64,000 nucleotides of DNA from Paraburkholderia hiiakae (GCF_904848665.1 NZ_CAJHCQ010000021.1:1-64000), one strand, 5' to 3'; positions 44,104 to 53,565 are shown, counted from the first letter of the stretch. Made by a program: numbers and translations. Notes: generated by a model from the letters alone, not told the origin.

Positions 44104-45348
44104 ATGTTGAGACACTACTTCGTCAGATCGACAAACAAGCTCTTTGATAGAGGCCACGTCCGGTACGCGGCGTACCCGCACATCTTACTGCGCGCGATGC
44201 TTGCAGTCCTTTCGCCGTTGCTCTGTCTCTGGCCGGCCTGCGCCATGCCGGCCGGCGCATGGGAACTGGCTTATCGGGACAACTACGCCTATTCGGCACA
44301 GGACCCTGCTGACACCACTTTCAATACCTGGTTCTGGCGGGAAGATGCGTCCGCAACACATGTTTTTAATATCACTGATATCGACGGCTGCACAGTAGAT
44401 AAGCCCTGTGTTCGGCTTACCGCCAAAGCGACCGCATCGCCCGCACCGTATACCAATGCGGAGATGTACAACAATTCTTGTATCAAGGACAGCGGAGCAG
44501 GATTGTCGAAAAGCGCGTGGGGCCAGGCGCTGGGTCTGCAAATCGACTACAACTGCGCCCAACCCTATCCCTATAGAAAGCCGCTTTCGCCGGCACCGTT
44601 CCCCGGTGTTCACTCGTCGTGGGCAACTCCGTCAGCGCCGGTGTATCTGGAACCCAACCTCCTGACTTTCTCCGTCTTCGATACGGAATCTCCCTGGAAA
44701 ACGATCCGTGACGTTGCTTTCAACAATCCTTGGCAAGCTGGACCGCACAACAACGTCCGCCTTACTACCGAAATCAAGGCCGAGAACGAACATCAGGGCG
44801 GAAGCCGGGGCTGGGGTTTCTGGAACACGACGATGGATCCACTCACGATCCAGTTGGCCTGGTTCATGGAGTACAGCGTGCCGGGCAATCCAGCGGCAAG
44901 CAGAGTCCTCTTGCAGACCGTCACGCCTTTGTCGAGCAAGGACGGCTTGATGGTTTGTGAAACCACCTTGGCCAATCCGGGCAGCATCTACGCCTGGCAT
45001 ACCTACCGTATCGAATGGCTGGCATCCGTCGTCCGCTATTACGTCGACGATGTTCAAGTTGCGGAGCATCAGGCTGTCTTGAGCCGCCATATGGCTTTCC
45101 ACAACTGGGTGGACAACCGGAACTATGGCCCGGAGCAGAATGGACTATCCAATTTTCCCCTCACGGGAGATAAATCAAACGTGATTCGCAGTTTCGTCGT
45201 CGAGCATCAGCCTACCGTGAACAAAGCTGACGTATCCGGGAAAAAATGGGCGGGGGATGCAATGTGCCGCACGGTGTCGAAAGGTGCACTTGAGAAAGAA
45301 AAATTCCAATCGCCGCGCGACATCATTCAATTCATGGTGCAGAAATAA
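44104..45348 (+). CDS. Exported concanavalin-A/GH16-fold protein of unknown function
   Basis: A 414-residue protein with a long N-terminal signal region; a hydrophobic stretch MLAVLSPLLCLWPACAMPAGA begins at an internal Met (44197), which is an alternative start. The C-terminal half carries the beta-sandwich hallmark HTYRIEWLASVVRYYVDDVQV of GH16-like proteins. The catalytic ExDxxE of GH16 is not seen; the equivalent zone reads GGSRGWGFWNTTMD. It is therefore probably a sugar-binding protein or a divergent lyase. Several Cys pairs (TDIDGCTVDKPC and NNSCIKD) suggest disulfides. It directly precedes the autotransporter gene. Confidence 0.65.
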   Translation: MLRHYFVRSTNKLFDRGHVRYAAYPHILLRAMLAVLSPLLCLWPACAMPAGAWELAYRDNYAYSAQDPADTTFNTWFWREDASATHVFNITDIDGCTVDKPCVRLTAKATASPAPYTNAEMYNNSCIKDSGAGLSKSAWGQALGLQIDYNCAQPYPYRKPLSPAPFPGVHSSWATPSAPVYLEPNLLTFSVFDTESPWKTIRDVAFNNPWQAGPHNNVRLTTEIKAENEHQGGSRGWGFWNTTMDPLTIQLAWFMEYSVPGNPAASRVLLQTVTPLSSKDGLMVCETTLANPGSIYAWHTYRIEWLASVVRYYVDDVQVAEHQAVLSRHMAFHNWVDNRNYGPEQNGLSNFPLTGDKSNVIRSFVVEHQPTVNKADVSGKKWAGDAMCRTVSKGALEKEKFQSPRDIIQFMVQK

Positions 45349-45460
45349 TAGTGATGAACCTTGAATCGCATTTCTGGCAGCGAAGGCAATAAAGAGCGGT
45401 CGACCGAAAGCAATGGATCGGGGCGGATCCTGTAATTCTCATCAAATCATAAAAATATCA

Positions 45461-48400
45461 ATGAATCACATCTATCGGACTATCTGGAATCACTCGCTCG
45501 GGGCCTGGCAGGTGACTTCCGAAATCGCCCGCGCACGGGGCAAAGCATCGAGCAAGGCTGTGGCGGTCGCCGGTCTGATGCTTGGCGGCGTTCTGATGCC
45601 AATGACGGGTGCCGTTGCTCAATCGTCGGGCCTGCTTGTGGGCACTGGCGGAAGCGGCGACACGGGTGGGATCAACTACGGCGGCGCCGGTGCTATCGGC
45701 GGCGGCGGCGGCGGCGGCGATTTCCAGTACGGCGGCGGCGGCGGCGGTGGCATGGGCGGCGGGGGCGGCGGCGGGATAAATCCATCTACCCTCACCCCAA
45801 ACCCATACGGCGGTAATGGCGGAGGCGTCGCTGGCGGCATTGGCGATACGACAGGCCACGGCGGCGGCGGCGATACGAACGGCATCTTGGGCGGGACAGG
45901 TAACGGCCAGAACGCTAGTGCCGCAATTTCTGTCACGAGTTACGGCAGCACCCTGGCGATCGGCTCGTCGGCGAGTTACGACTATGTGGGCATAGGCGGT
46001 GGTGGCGGCGGTGGTGCCGAAGAGTCGGTTTCCAATGCTGCTGATGGCGCGAATGGCACATTGACTGTCAACGGTCGAGGCGTTCAGTTCACCGTCAACT
46101 CCGATCTGCTGGTCGGCGGCGGTGGTGGTGGCGCCGGTGCTCTGAATAATATTGCCGGCGCAGAAAACGGCGGCAGTGGCGGGAGCGGCACGCTTACTGT
46201 CTCCGGTGGCGCGACGATTACCGTAGGCGGGAGCATGCAGGTTGGTGCTGGCGGCGGCGGTGGCGGCTCCATGCCTTATTACGGCGAGAACGGTGGCAAT
46301 GGCGGCACCGGCACTGTGCTCGTCAATGGGGCAACGCTGACGGTCGAAGGCACGCTGGGTATCGGCGGCGATGGCGGCGGTAGCGGCGGCGGTACTAACC
46401 TTGGCGGCAATGGCGGTAATGGCGGTAATGGCACGCTCACAGTTGCAGGCCAGTCTGTTGTCAATGTTCACCAGTTGATTCTGGGGGGTGACAGCGGTGG
46501 AGCCGGCACCTATGGTAGCGCAGGGGGAAGCGGCGCGACTGGCGTATTTAACCTCGGCGGGGGGAGCATGCTGAACTTCACGGGTTCGGCGACTGCCTTC
46601 ACCATCAACAGCGGCAGCACCTTCAATCTGGGAGACGCCACGGTCAACGATACGACCGGGGGCGCGATGACCGGCCTGAACAGCCTCGTGAATAATGGCA
46701 CGGTCAATTTCAATCAGACCGACACGTCCACGATCTCGGCCAATATCAGTGGCAGCGGCGGCGTCAATCAGCGCGGGAGCGGCACGACGGTCCTCACGGG
46801 CGCGAACACCTATACGGGTGGAACGACCATCACGGGTGGCTTGATCAACTTCAACGACGCCAGCAATTTCGGTATGGGTGGCATCACGCTGAACGGTGGC
46901 GGCGTGCAATGGGCAACCGGCAACACCGTGGATATTTCCTCCCGGTTGAACGCGCTTGGTGCCAATGGCGGCACGTTCGATACGAACGGCAACGCAGTTA
47001 CGCTGGCATCGGTCATCAGCGGTGCAGGCGGCCTGACCAAAACCGGCTCTGGCACGCTGACGCTCACCGCCAGCAATACCTATACGGGTGGTACCACCAT
47101 TACCGGCGGTCTGATCAACTTCAGCAATCTCGGCAATCTGGGTGGCGCCAGCAATCGCATTGCGCTGAACGGGGGCGGCCTGCAATGGGCGAGCGGCAAT
47201 GCACTCGATGTGTCGGGCCAGTTGAGCGCGCTCGGCGCCAATGGCGGCACGTTCGACACGAACGGCAACAACGTGACGCTGGCTAGCGTCATCAGCGGGT
47301 CCGGTGGCATGACGGTGGCCAATAGCGGGAATGGCGGCGCTCTGACGTTGACGGCAAACAACGTCTTCACTGGCGCAACCGTGATCAATACTGGCGCGAC
47401 GCTTGCACTGTCCGGTGCAGGCGGCGTGTCTGCATCGAGCGGCGTGACGGACAACGGCACGTTCGACATCTCGAACACGACGAACGGCGCATCCATTGCC
47501 AACCTCTCGGGCGGCGGCAGCGTGTACCTTGGCAGCCGGACGCTGACGATCAACAATGCGAGCGGCACGTTCAGTGGCGCCTTCACGGGTTCCGGCAAGC
47601 TCAAAACCGCGGGCAGCGGTTCGCTGATTCTTGACGGCAACAGTGCGTCGTTCACGGGCACGACGGAGATCGCGAGCGGCCTGCTCGAAGTGGGCGACAT
47701 CAATACTCCGCAAGCGACGCTCGGCGGCGCCGTGCAAGTCGATGCAGCGGGCACGCTGCGCGGCCACGGCATGGTCGAAGGCGACGTGAACAACAACGGC
47801 ACCGTCATGCCGGGTGGCTCGATCGGCACGCTGACGGTCGGCGGGAACTATACGCAGGCCAGCACAGCGACGCTTTCGATCGAAGTCAGCCCGACCGACG
47901 CCTCGCAACTGAAGGTCAACGGCAGCGCGACGCTGAACGGCGTGCTCGCGATCACCTACGACCCGGGCACCTACACCGTGAAGTCGTACACGCTGGTCTC
48001 GGCGACCGGCGGCGTGAGCGGCACGTTCAGCAGCACGACGAGCACGGGCGCAGCGAATCTCGGCACGCTGACGCCGAGCGTCACCTATGGCGCGGACTCG
48101 GTCGTTCTGGCGCTCGCGAATGCCGCAGAGGGAACGGGCGGTTCCGGTGGATCGGGGCCGGTGGTCGTCGCGCCGATCGATACGAGCATTTACACGGCGC
48201 TTGGCACGACCGCCCTACTCGGCGCCCAGGCGCAGAGCAGCGCGCTGCTCGGACGCCTGAGCGGCATGTCGGCCGCGTCAACCAGCGCGACCGGCTGGAT
48301 CACCGCGACGGGCAACCTGACGAACGTCGGCGGCACGAACGGCGCGCCGGGCTTCCAGAGCCAGCGCTATGGCTTCCTGGCAGGCCTCGAGCGCAAGCTC

Positions 48401-49096
48401 GGCGACTATACGGTGGGGGTCGCGGCCGGTTACGACCACGCCGATATCGACGAGCAGAACACCGGCGACTCGGGCACCACCGATACGCTGCGTGTAGCGC
48501 TGTACGGCGAGCGCAGCGTCGGGCCGGTGAATCTGGCGGCCACCTTCGGCGCGGGACTCGATTTCCTGTCGCAGAAGCGCCCGTTCGGCCCGGTCAATGC
48601 CGAAGGCGATCACATGGGCCAGGAGTTCGACACGGGCGGCCAGGCCAGCTTGCCGATGCAACTGGGCAGCGTGACGGTGACGCCGAGCCTCGGACTGCGC
48701 TACGCGTACTTCCACGCGAACAGCTTTGGAGAAAGCGGCGCGGGCGGCGAAGACCTGAACGTCGGTACGGACAACGTGCACAGTCTGCAACCCTATGTGG
48801 GCGTGACGCTCGACAAGGCGTTCGGCGACAGCCTGAAGCCGGTCACCGCGGAACTGCGTTTTGGCTACGCGCACGAACTGCTCGATACTAGACGCGCGAT
48901 GAGCGTGGCTTCACAGGACGGCACGCTGTTCGCCGCGCCGGGCACGACGCTACCGCGCGGGTATCTGACGGCGGGCGCAGGCGTGACGATGCATCCGGCG
49001 AAGCATCTCGACGTCTCGCTGAGCTACGACACGGTGTTCAACACCACGCATGCTTCGGTGCAACAGGGCAGCGTGTGGGTCGGGTATCGGTTCTAG
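45461..49096 (+). CDS. Glycine-rich type V autotransporter adhesin
   Basis: A 1211-residue classical autotransporter. It opens with an extended signal peptide region (MNHIYRTIWNHSLGAWQVTS, then MLGGVLMPMTGAVAQ). Residues 55-370 are extremely Gly-rich with poly-Gly tracts. Two near-identical 90-residue PATR-type repeats follow (about 440-620; NTYTGGTTITGGLINF), then a beta-helical stretch. The C-terminal translocator barrel runs from about 925 to the end and closes with VWVGYRF. The start at 45461 begins the ESPR; an upstream in-frame ATG at 45413 is unsupported. No passenger protease motif is seen, so an adhesin or biofilm role is likely. Confidence 0.9.
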   Translation: MNHIYRTIWNHSLGAWQVTSEIARARGKASSKAVAVAGLMLGGVLMPMTGAVAQSSGLLVGTGGSGDTGGINYGGAGAIGGGGGGGDFQYGGGGGGGMGGGGGGGINPSTLTPNPYGGNGGGVAGGIGDTTGHGGGGDTNGILGGTGNGQNASAAISVTSYGSTLAIGSSASYDYVGIGGGGGGGAEESVSNAADGANGTLTVNGRGVQFTVNSDLLVGGGGGGAGALNNIAGAENGGSGGSGTLTVSGGATITVGGSMQVGAGGGGGGSMPYYGENGGNGGTGTVLVNGATLTVEGTLGIGGDGGGSGGGTNLGGNGGNGGNGTLTVAGQSVVNVHQLILGGDSGGAGTYGSAGGSGATGVFNLGGGSMLNFTGSATAFTINSGSTFNLGDATVNDTTGGAMTGLNSLVNNGTVNFNQTDTSTISANISGSGGVNQRGSGTTVLTGANTYTGGTTITGGLINFNDASNFGMGGITLNGGGVQWATGNTVDISSRLNALGANGGTFDTNGNAVTLASVISGAGGLTKTGSGTLTLTASNTYTGGTTITGGLINFSNLGNLGGASNRIALNGGGLQWASGNALDVSGQLSALGANGGTFDTNGNNVTLASVISGSGGMTVANSGNGGALTLTANNVFTGATVINTGATLALSGAGGVSASSGVTDNGTFDISNTTNGASIANLSGGGSVYLGSRTLTINNASGTFSGAFTGSGKLKTAGSGSLILDGNSASFTGTTEIASGLLEVGDINTPQATLGGAVQVDAAGTLRGHGMVEGDVNNNGTVMPGGSIGTLTVGGNYTQASTATLSIEVSPTDASQLKVNGSATLNGVLAITYDPGTYTVKSYTLVSATGGVSGTFSSTTSTGAANLGTLTPSVTYGADSVVLALANAAEGTGGSGGSGPVVVAPIDTSIYTALGTTALLGAQAQSSALLGRLSGMSAASTSATGWITATGNLTNVGGTNGAPGFQSQRYGFLAGLERKLGDYTVGVAAGYDHADIDEQNTGDSGTTDTLRVALYGERSVGPVNLAATFGAGLDFLSQKRPFGPVNAEGDHMGQEFDTGGQASLPMQLGSVTVTPSLGLRYAYFHANSFGESGAGGEDLNVGTDNVHSLQPYVGVTLDKAFGDSLKPVTAELRFGYAHELLDTRRAMSVASQDGTLFAAPGTTLPRGYLTAGAGVTMHPAKHLDVSLSYDTVFNTTHASVQQGSVWVGYRF
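46790..47330 (+). repeat. Tandem 270-bp repeat inside the autotransporter gene
   Basis: The motif TATACGGGTG recurs at 46811 and 47081, exactly 270 bases (90 codons) apart, and the flanking sequence is very similar in both copies. The encoded repeats share NTYTGGTTITGGLINF, LNGGG(V/L)QWA and LGANGGTFDTNGN. Recent duplication and copy-number change are plausible. Confidence 0.8.
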
Positions 49097-49411
49097 CAGA
49101 CCGGATGGCGCAGCGGCGAGTAACACGATTCGCCCGGAACCAAGGGACGAGCGGCCGGTTGACCACAAAATCCGGCCGCCCATTCACCGCGAGACAGAAT
49201 GACGGGTCAGGGTCGTCATGACTCATTCGACAGCGATGAGAATGGGCATTCGTTGACGCCGGCTTGCGAATGGCCGCAAAGGAATGTGCAGCAGCCTCGC
49301 GCCGCCCATCATTGACCGTCGGCTCCGGCCGAATACGCACACAGAGGCAAAATCGAACCGCGCTGAAAACTTGCAGGCTTGGCTGCACCTCATCCCCTTC
49401 CGATTTCTCTC

Positions 49412-49471
49412 TTGACAAAGTTACAGACCTGTTTCTATTATTAAAGTTAGTTACAGGTTAGTCACTTTATT
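49412..49471 (+). promoter_or_regulatory. TetR-controlled promoter-operator 1
   Basis: TTGACA (49412-49417) and TATTAT (49436-49441) form a sigma-70-type promoter with an 18-base spacer. Embedded and following are ACAGACCTGT and, in inverse orientation, TTACAGGTTAGTCACTTTA. The same arrangement recurs at 51649, next to the TetR gene. The 49097-49411 stretch holds no gene. Confidence 0.75.
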
Positions 49472-49481
49472 GAGGATGGCC

Positions 49482-49970
49482 ATGCAGCTGAGAGAAGCGG
49501 GGACTGTGTCGGGCTCCGAGCGCTATCTGGAAGACTTTGCAGAGGGGCAGACGTTCAGGTCAGGGCGGCTGCGCATCGACAAGGAGCGGGTCCTTGCGTT
49601 CGCTGCCGAGTTCGATCCGCAGCCCTTCCACCTCGATGAGGCGACGGCGCGCGACTCGATTTTCGGTGGACTGGCCGCCAGCGGTTGGCACACTGCTGCC
49701 GTGACGATGCGGTTGATGATTGAAACCGGACTCAAGCCGGCAGGCGGTTTCGTCGGCGCAGGGCTCGACGAGTGCCGCTGGCCCCGGCCAGTGCGACCCG
49801 GTGACGAGTTGCGCGTCGAGTGTGAAGTGCTCGAGGTGCGACCGTCGAAGTCCCGTCCGGAGCAGGGTCTGGTCAAGCTCCGAACGACTACGCTGAACCA
49901 GGACGACGAGAGCGTGCTGGTGCATGTCGTGAACATGATAGTGCCGCGCCGCAAACAGGATTCGTGTTGA
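49482..49970 (+). CDS. MaoC-like dehydratase-domain protein
   Basis: A 162-residue hot-dog-fold protein. The hydratase motif FDPQPFHLDEATARDSIFGG and then ASGWHTAAVTMRL match the MaoC (R)-enoyl-CoA hydratase group, with the Asp/His pair in place. Likely cytoplasmic hydration of an enoyl-CoA or a related thioester. The start at 49482 has GAGG six bases upstream; ATG 49476 is possible. It is expressed from promoter-operator 1. Confidence 0.85.
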   Translation: MQLREAGTVSGSERYLEDFAEGQTFRSGRLRIDKERVLAFAAEFDPQPFHLDEATARDSIFGGLAASGWHTAAVTMRLMIETGLKPAGGFVGAGLDECRWPRPVRPGDELRVECEVLEVRPSKSRPEQGLVKLRTTTLNQDDESVLVHVVNMIVPRRKQDSC

Positions 49971-50133
49971 CACGCAATGCGGGATTGCAAGAGAACAATG
50001 TTCGCGATTGAAATTTCGGACTCCGACAGGTTTCCGAGTCTGCCCGCTACATTTGACACCCGCGCCTGGTATTCGCGCCAATTTGGCCGACTGTGCAACC
50101 TCAAGCGCCAACCGTGTCGGGATCGAGGTGAAT

Positions 50134-51012
50134 ATGGACATCGGTTTCATCGGCTTAGGTGTCATGGGGCAACCCATGGCGCTCAATCTGGCCCGCGCGG
50201 GCACACCACTCATTGTCTGGAATCGCTCCGCTGACAGATGCGAGTCTTTGCGAGCGGCGGGTGCAACTGTCGCGATGAATCCCGTCGAGATATTTGAACG
50301 GACCTGCGTGGTATGCCTGATGCTCGTCGACGGCGACGCAATCGACGCCGTCCTCAGCCGCGGCACAGCGCAGTTCAGTGCAAACGTTGCGCACCACACG
50401 ATCGTCCAGATGGGAACGACCTCGCCCGACTACTCACGCGGACTCGACGCCGATATCCGCAACGCCGGCGGCATCTACGTGGAAGCACCGGTGTCGGGCT
50501 CGCGCAAGCCCGCCGAAGCGGGCCAGCTCGTGGCGATGCTGGCAGGCGAAGACGCAGCCATCGAAAGCGTCCGCCCGCTGCTCGCGCCCATGTGCCGTCA
50601 GACGATGTTGTGCGGCCCGGTTCCGAACGGACTTCTCATGAAGCTCGCGGTGAACCTGTTTCTGATGACCATGGTCACCGGCCTTGCGGAAGCGGCTCAT
50701 TTTGCTGAACGACATGGCCTCGACCTGCAGCAGTTCCGCGCCATCGTCGACGCCGGTCAGATGTCGAGCGACACCTCACGCGTGAAGATGCTCAAGCTGG
50801 TGACGCGCGACTTCGAAGTCCAGGGGTCGATCAGCAATGCGCAAAAAGTCAATCGATTGATTGCGCAAGCGGCCAGGGAGACGGGTGTCGCGTCGCCGCT
50901 ACTGGATGTCTGCTATGCGCTATTCGATGAGGCGCTGGCGCTGGGGGACGGACAGTCCGACATAGCGGCTGTCGTCCACGCACTCGAGGCAAGAACCGAT
51001 TCTGGCAGATGA
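50134..51012 (+). CDS. 3-hydroxyisobutyrate-dehydrogenase-family NAD(P) oxidoreductase
   Basis: A 292-residue beta-hydroxyacid dehydrogenase. The nucleotide loop is IGFIGLGVMGQPMALNLARAG, the substrate motif EAPVSGSRKPAEAGQL and the catalytic Lys170 is in GLLMKLAVN. It oxidises a hydroxy acid or reduces a semialdehyde; the substrate is unknown. The start at 50134 has GAGG upstream. It follows the MaoC-like gene by 163 bases and converges on the TetR gene. Confidence 0.9.
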   Translation: MDIGFIGLGVMGQPMALNLARAGTPLIVWNRSADRCESLRAAGATVAMNPVEIFERTCVVCLMLVDGDAIDAVLSRGTAQFSANVAHHTIVQMGTTSPDYSRGLDADIRNAGGIYVEAPVSGSRKPAEAGQLVAMLAGEDAAIESVRPLLAPMCRQTMLCGPVPNGLLMKLAVNLFLMTMVTGLAEAAHFAERHGLDLQQFRAIVDAGQMSSDTSRVKMLKLVTRDFEVQGSISNAQKVNRLIAQAARETGVASPLLDVCYALFDEALALGDGQSDIAAVVHALEARTDSGR

Positions 51013-51022
51013 TCGCGTTCGG

Positions 51023-51625
51023 CTAGACCAGCAATTTCGACGCAGCGTCGATGAGGTCGCCCCGTAGATCATACGACTGCGCTATCAAACCGGTGACGTA
51101 TGCGCCGTTGATGATCAGCGCTATCTGAGAAGCAGTGCGGTCGGGGTCGCGGACGCCTACCCTCGCAACTATCGTCGCGAGCCTCGCCTGCAATTCTTCC
51201 TTGTTGTTTCGGGCGATGACCCGGCCCGGATGGCTGTCGTCAGGAAACTCCGTCACCAGGTTAAGAAAAGGGCAGCCGCGAAAGGCGGGATGCGCAATCC
51301 GTTTCGCGATTCCAGACAGCAGCGCGTCCAACAGGGCGCGCGGGTCTTCAGCGTGCTTCTCTTCAACGCCATCCCACCACGCCCAGAACAACTGATCTTT
51401 CTCGGCTGCGAAGGCGCAGATCAAAGCGTCCTTGGAGTCGAATACGCGATAGAGACTCGTCTTCGATACCCCGGACTGCTCGACGACCGTGTCGATGCCG
51501 ATGGCACGGATGCCCTCGCGGTAGAACAGGTCGCTTGCCGTTGCGAGGATGCGCTCGCGCGCGCTCACTTCGCCCTTTCGCGGGGCTCCCCGTCGGGGTC
51601 GGGCTTCTGCTTTCATATCCGCCAT
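51023..51625 (-). CDS. TetR-family repressor
   Basis: A 200-residue TetR protein. The N-terminal helix-turn-helix is ILATASDLFYREGIRAIG followed by VVEQSGVSKTSLYRVF (about residues 26-63), and the C-terminal helical part is of the AcrR/TetR_C type with FRGCPFLNLVTEFPD. It is transcribed away from the quinone-oxidoreductase gene across a shared 94-base region holding operator 2, so it very likely represses that gene, and by operator identity the MaoC unit. The ligand may be an electrophile or quinone (inference). Confidence 0.92.
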   Translation of the reverse strand: MADMKAEARPRRGAPRKGEVSARERILATASDLFYREGIRAIGIDTVVEQSGVSKTSLYRVFDSKDALICAFAAEKDQLFWAWWDGVEEKHAEDPRALLDALLSGIAKRIAHPAFRGCPFLNLVTEFPDDSHPGRVIARNNKEELQARLATIVARVGVRDPDRTASQIALIINGAYVTGLIAQSYDLRGDLIDAASKLLV

Positions 51626-51648
51626 CTCCTTTCATCCGGATTTTCTGA

Positions 51649-51709
51649 TTGACAAAGTAACAGACCTGTACCTAGTATAAAAGTAACGTACAGGTTTGTC
51701 ACTTTAAAG
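51649..51709 (+). promoter_or_regulatory. TetR-controlled promoter-operator 2
   Basis: TTGACA (51649-51654), an 18-base spacer and TAGTAT (51673-51678). ACAGACCTGT lies in the spacer and the inverse GTACAGGTTTGTCACTTTA follows. The dyad spans the promoter, a typical repressor position, between the divergent TetR and oxidoreductase genes. Confidence 0.8.
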
Positions 51710-51719
51710 GATGCCAGCC

Positions 51720-52691
51720 ATGCGTGTGATCGAAGCGGAAACCTTTTCGGGCTATAACGGATTGCGGCAGATCGAATTACCCAGGCCGCAACCGGCGAAG
51801 GACCGGGTGCTGGTCCGCGTGACGGCCGCCGGCGTCACGCCGCTCGAATACACGATCCTGTCGGGCGCACACCCACGAGCGAAGGCACCGCTTGTGCTCG
51901 GCAATGAGGGTGCCGGTGTCATCGAGGATGCTGGCGATTCAGGACTCGCGGTGGGCCGCCGGGTGATGTTCACGGGACCCTACGGTGTTCGTGAGAATGG
52001 CGCGTGGCAGGAATGGCTGCTGGTGAGACCCGAAGAGCTGGCGTTCGTACCAGACGCGATGGACGACATATTCGCGGCCAGCCTTCCAGTCGCCTGGCTG
52101 ACGGCACAGATCACGCTAACGCTCGCCGGATTCAAGCCGGGCATGACGGTGCTGGCTCCCGGGATCGGCGGGTCGGTCGGCAACGCAACCTATCAACTTG
52201 CGCGGGCGCAGGGCGCCGCCAAGGTGCTTTCGACGGCCGGAAGTTCGACGAAAGCCGCCAGGGCGCGCGAGCTTGGCTTCGAGCACGTGGTCGACCTTGG
52301 CGCAGAAGGTCTCGCCGACGGCGTTCGCCGGATCACGGACGGCCAGGGCGTCGATATCGTCATCGAGAGCATCGGCGGCACCGTGACGAGTGAGGCATTG
52401 AGCAGCCTGGCTCCCGGCGGCGCCCTGATCACATTGGGCTACTCCGCTGGCCGCAGAACCACGATCGATGTCACAGACCTGATCTGGAAACGCGCGTGGA
52501 TGGCCGGCTTCTCCCTGTTCGCCCAGTCACCGGCCACGATCGCCACTGCGTGGCGGGACATCATTGCGTTGATCGTAAGCGGATCGGTCAAGCCGATCGT
52601 CCATCGGGTCTACCCCCTCGCCAAAGCAGGCGAAGCCCTGCGTCACCTGATAGAGGACCGGCCGTTTGGCAAGGTCGTCCTGGCGATGTGA
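51720..52691 (+). CDS. Quinone-oxidoreductase-like medium-chain dehydrogenase
   Basis: A 323-residue NAD(P)-dependent MDR protein without the zinc-ligand cysteines. The GroES-like N-terminal domain is followed by a cofactor domain, with APGIGGSVGNATYQLARAQGA as the nucleotide loop and VDIVIESIGGTVTSEAL as its continuation. It probably reduces quinones or enones with NADPH. The start at 51720 has AAAGG at a proper distance; ATG 51711 sits too close to it. It is transcribed from operator 2 and is followed 16 bases later by a metallo-hydrolase gene. Confidence 0.9.
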   Translation: MRVIEAETFSGYNGLRQIELPRPQPAKDRVLVRVTAAGVTPLEYTILSGAHPRAKAPLVLGNEGAGVIEDAGDSGLAVGRRVMFTGPYGVRENGAWQEWLLVRPEELAFVPDAMDDIFAASLPVAWLTAQITLTLAGFKPGMTVLAPGIGGSVGNATYQLARAQGAAKVLSTAGSSTKAARARELGFEHVVDLGAEGLADGVRRITDGQGVDIVIESIGGTVTSEALSSLAPGGALITLGYSAGRRTTIDVTDLIWKRAWMAGFSLFAQSPATIATAWRDIIALIVSGSVKPIVHRVYPLAKAGEALRHLIEDRPFGKVVLAM

Positions 52692-52707
52692 CCATCAGGA
52701 GGTCGTC

Positions 52708-53565
52708 ATGTTGAATTGGCAAGTGGGCGCGGTGAAGATCACCTGCGTGGTCGAGACGTTGATGTGCCTCCCCTACGATCCGGAGAGCTTCTTCCTGCGG
52801 GATGCGACGCCGCAGGCGCTGAAGGCCAGCCCGTGGCTCTATCCGCACTTTGCCAACGAGGATGGTTCGCTCAACGTTTCCGTCCAGGCGTTGCTGGTGG
52901 AGGCGCCGGGGCTGCGGCTGGTGGTCGACACCTGCATCGGCAATGACAAGCCGCGCCGTCTGGTCGGCGGTAACCCGCTGGCGACGCCGTTCCTGCAACA
53001 CCTGGCGGATGCGGGCTGGAGCCGCGATGATGTCGACGTCGTGATTTGCACCCACTTGCACGTGGACCATGTGGGTTGGAACACCATCCTCGTGGACGGC
53101 AAGTGGGTTCCGACCTTCCCCAAGGCCCGCTACCTGATCGGCAAGCGCGAATTCGAACATTGGAGCAACGAGGGCGACGAGGAGCAGCAGGCGATCATGG
53201 GCGACAGCGTGCGGCCGATCTTCGATGCGGGCCTGGTCGACCTGGTGGAGATGGATCACCGTATCTCGCCTGAGATCCGCCTGAGGCCAACCCCCGGCCA
53301 CACGCCCGGCCATGTCAGCGTGATGATCGAATCGGAAGGGCAGCGCGCAGTGATCACCGGTGACATTGCCCACCATCCCTACCAAATGGCGCACCCCGAG
53401 TGGGCGACGACCCTCGACAGCGATACCCAGGTCGCGACGACCACGCGCGCGACGCTGTTCGCCGAATGGGCCGACCAGCCAATCCTCGTCATCGGCACCC
53501 ACTATGCCGCGCCGACAGCTGGACATGTGGAGCGGGACGGGGTGGCGTTCCGGTTCGAAGTCTAG
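52708..53565 (+). CDS. Metallo-beta-lactamase-fold hydrolase
   Basis: A 285-residue MBL-fold enzyme. The metal signature is CTHLHVDHVGWNTIL (HxHxDH), with further ligands in PTPGHTPGHVSVM and VITGDIAHHPYQM, and a final GTHY. The arrangement resembles lactonases and glyoxalase-II-like hydrolases; the substrate is unknown. AGGAGG precedes ATG 52708. It is in the TetR-controlled operon with the quinone-oxidoreductase-like gene. Confidence 0.9.
   Translation: MLNWQVGAVKITCVVETLMCLPYDPESFFLRDATPQALKASPWLYPHFANEDGSLNVSVQALLVEAPGLRLVVDTCIGNDKPRRLVGGNPLATPFLQHLADAGWSRDDVDVVICTHLHVDHVGWNTILVDGKWVPTFPKARYLIGKREFEHWSNEGDEEQQAIMGDSVRPIFDAGLVDLVEMDHRISPEIRLRPTPGHTPGHVSVMIESEGQRAVITGDIAHHPYQMAHPEWATTLDSDTQVATTTRATLFAEWADQPILVIGTHYAAPTAGHVERDGVAFRFEV

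Noticed and set aside
45676..46464. Proline-rich minus-strand frames
   Set aside because: They are the complement of GGC/GGT glycine codons in the autotransporter and carry no independent start signal.
45458..47908. An 816-codon open frame on the minus strand opposite the autotransporter
   Set aside because: It is the antisense of a Gly-rich, GC-rich gene; the product is low-complexity Arg/Ala/Thr with no domain and no ribosome site, while the + strand has a signal peptide and beta barrel.
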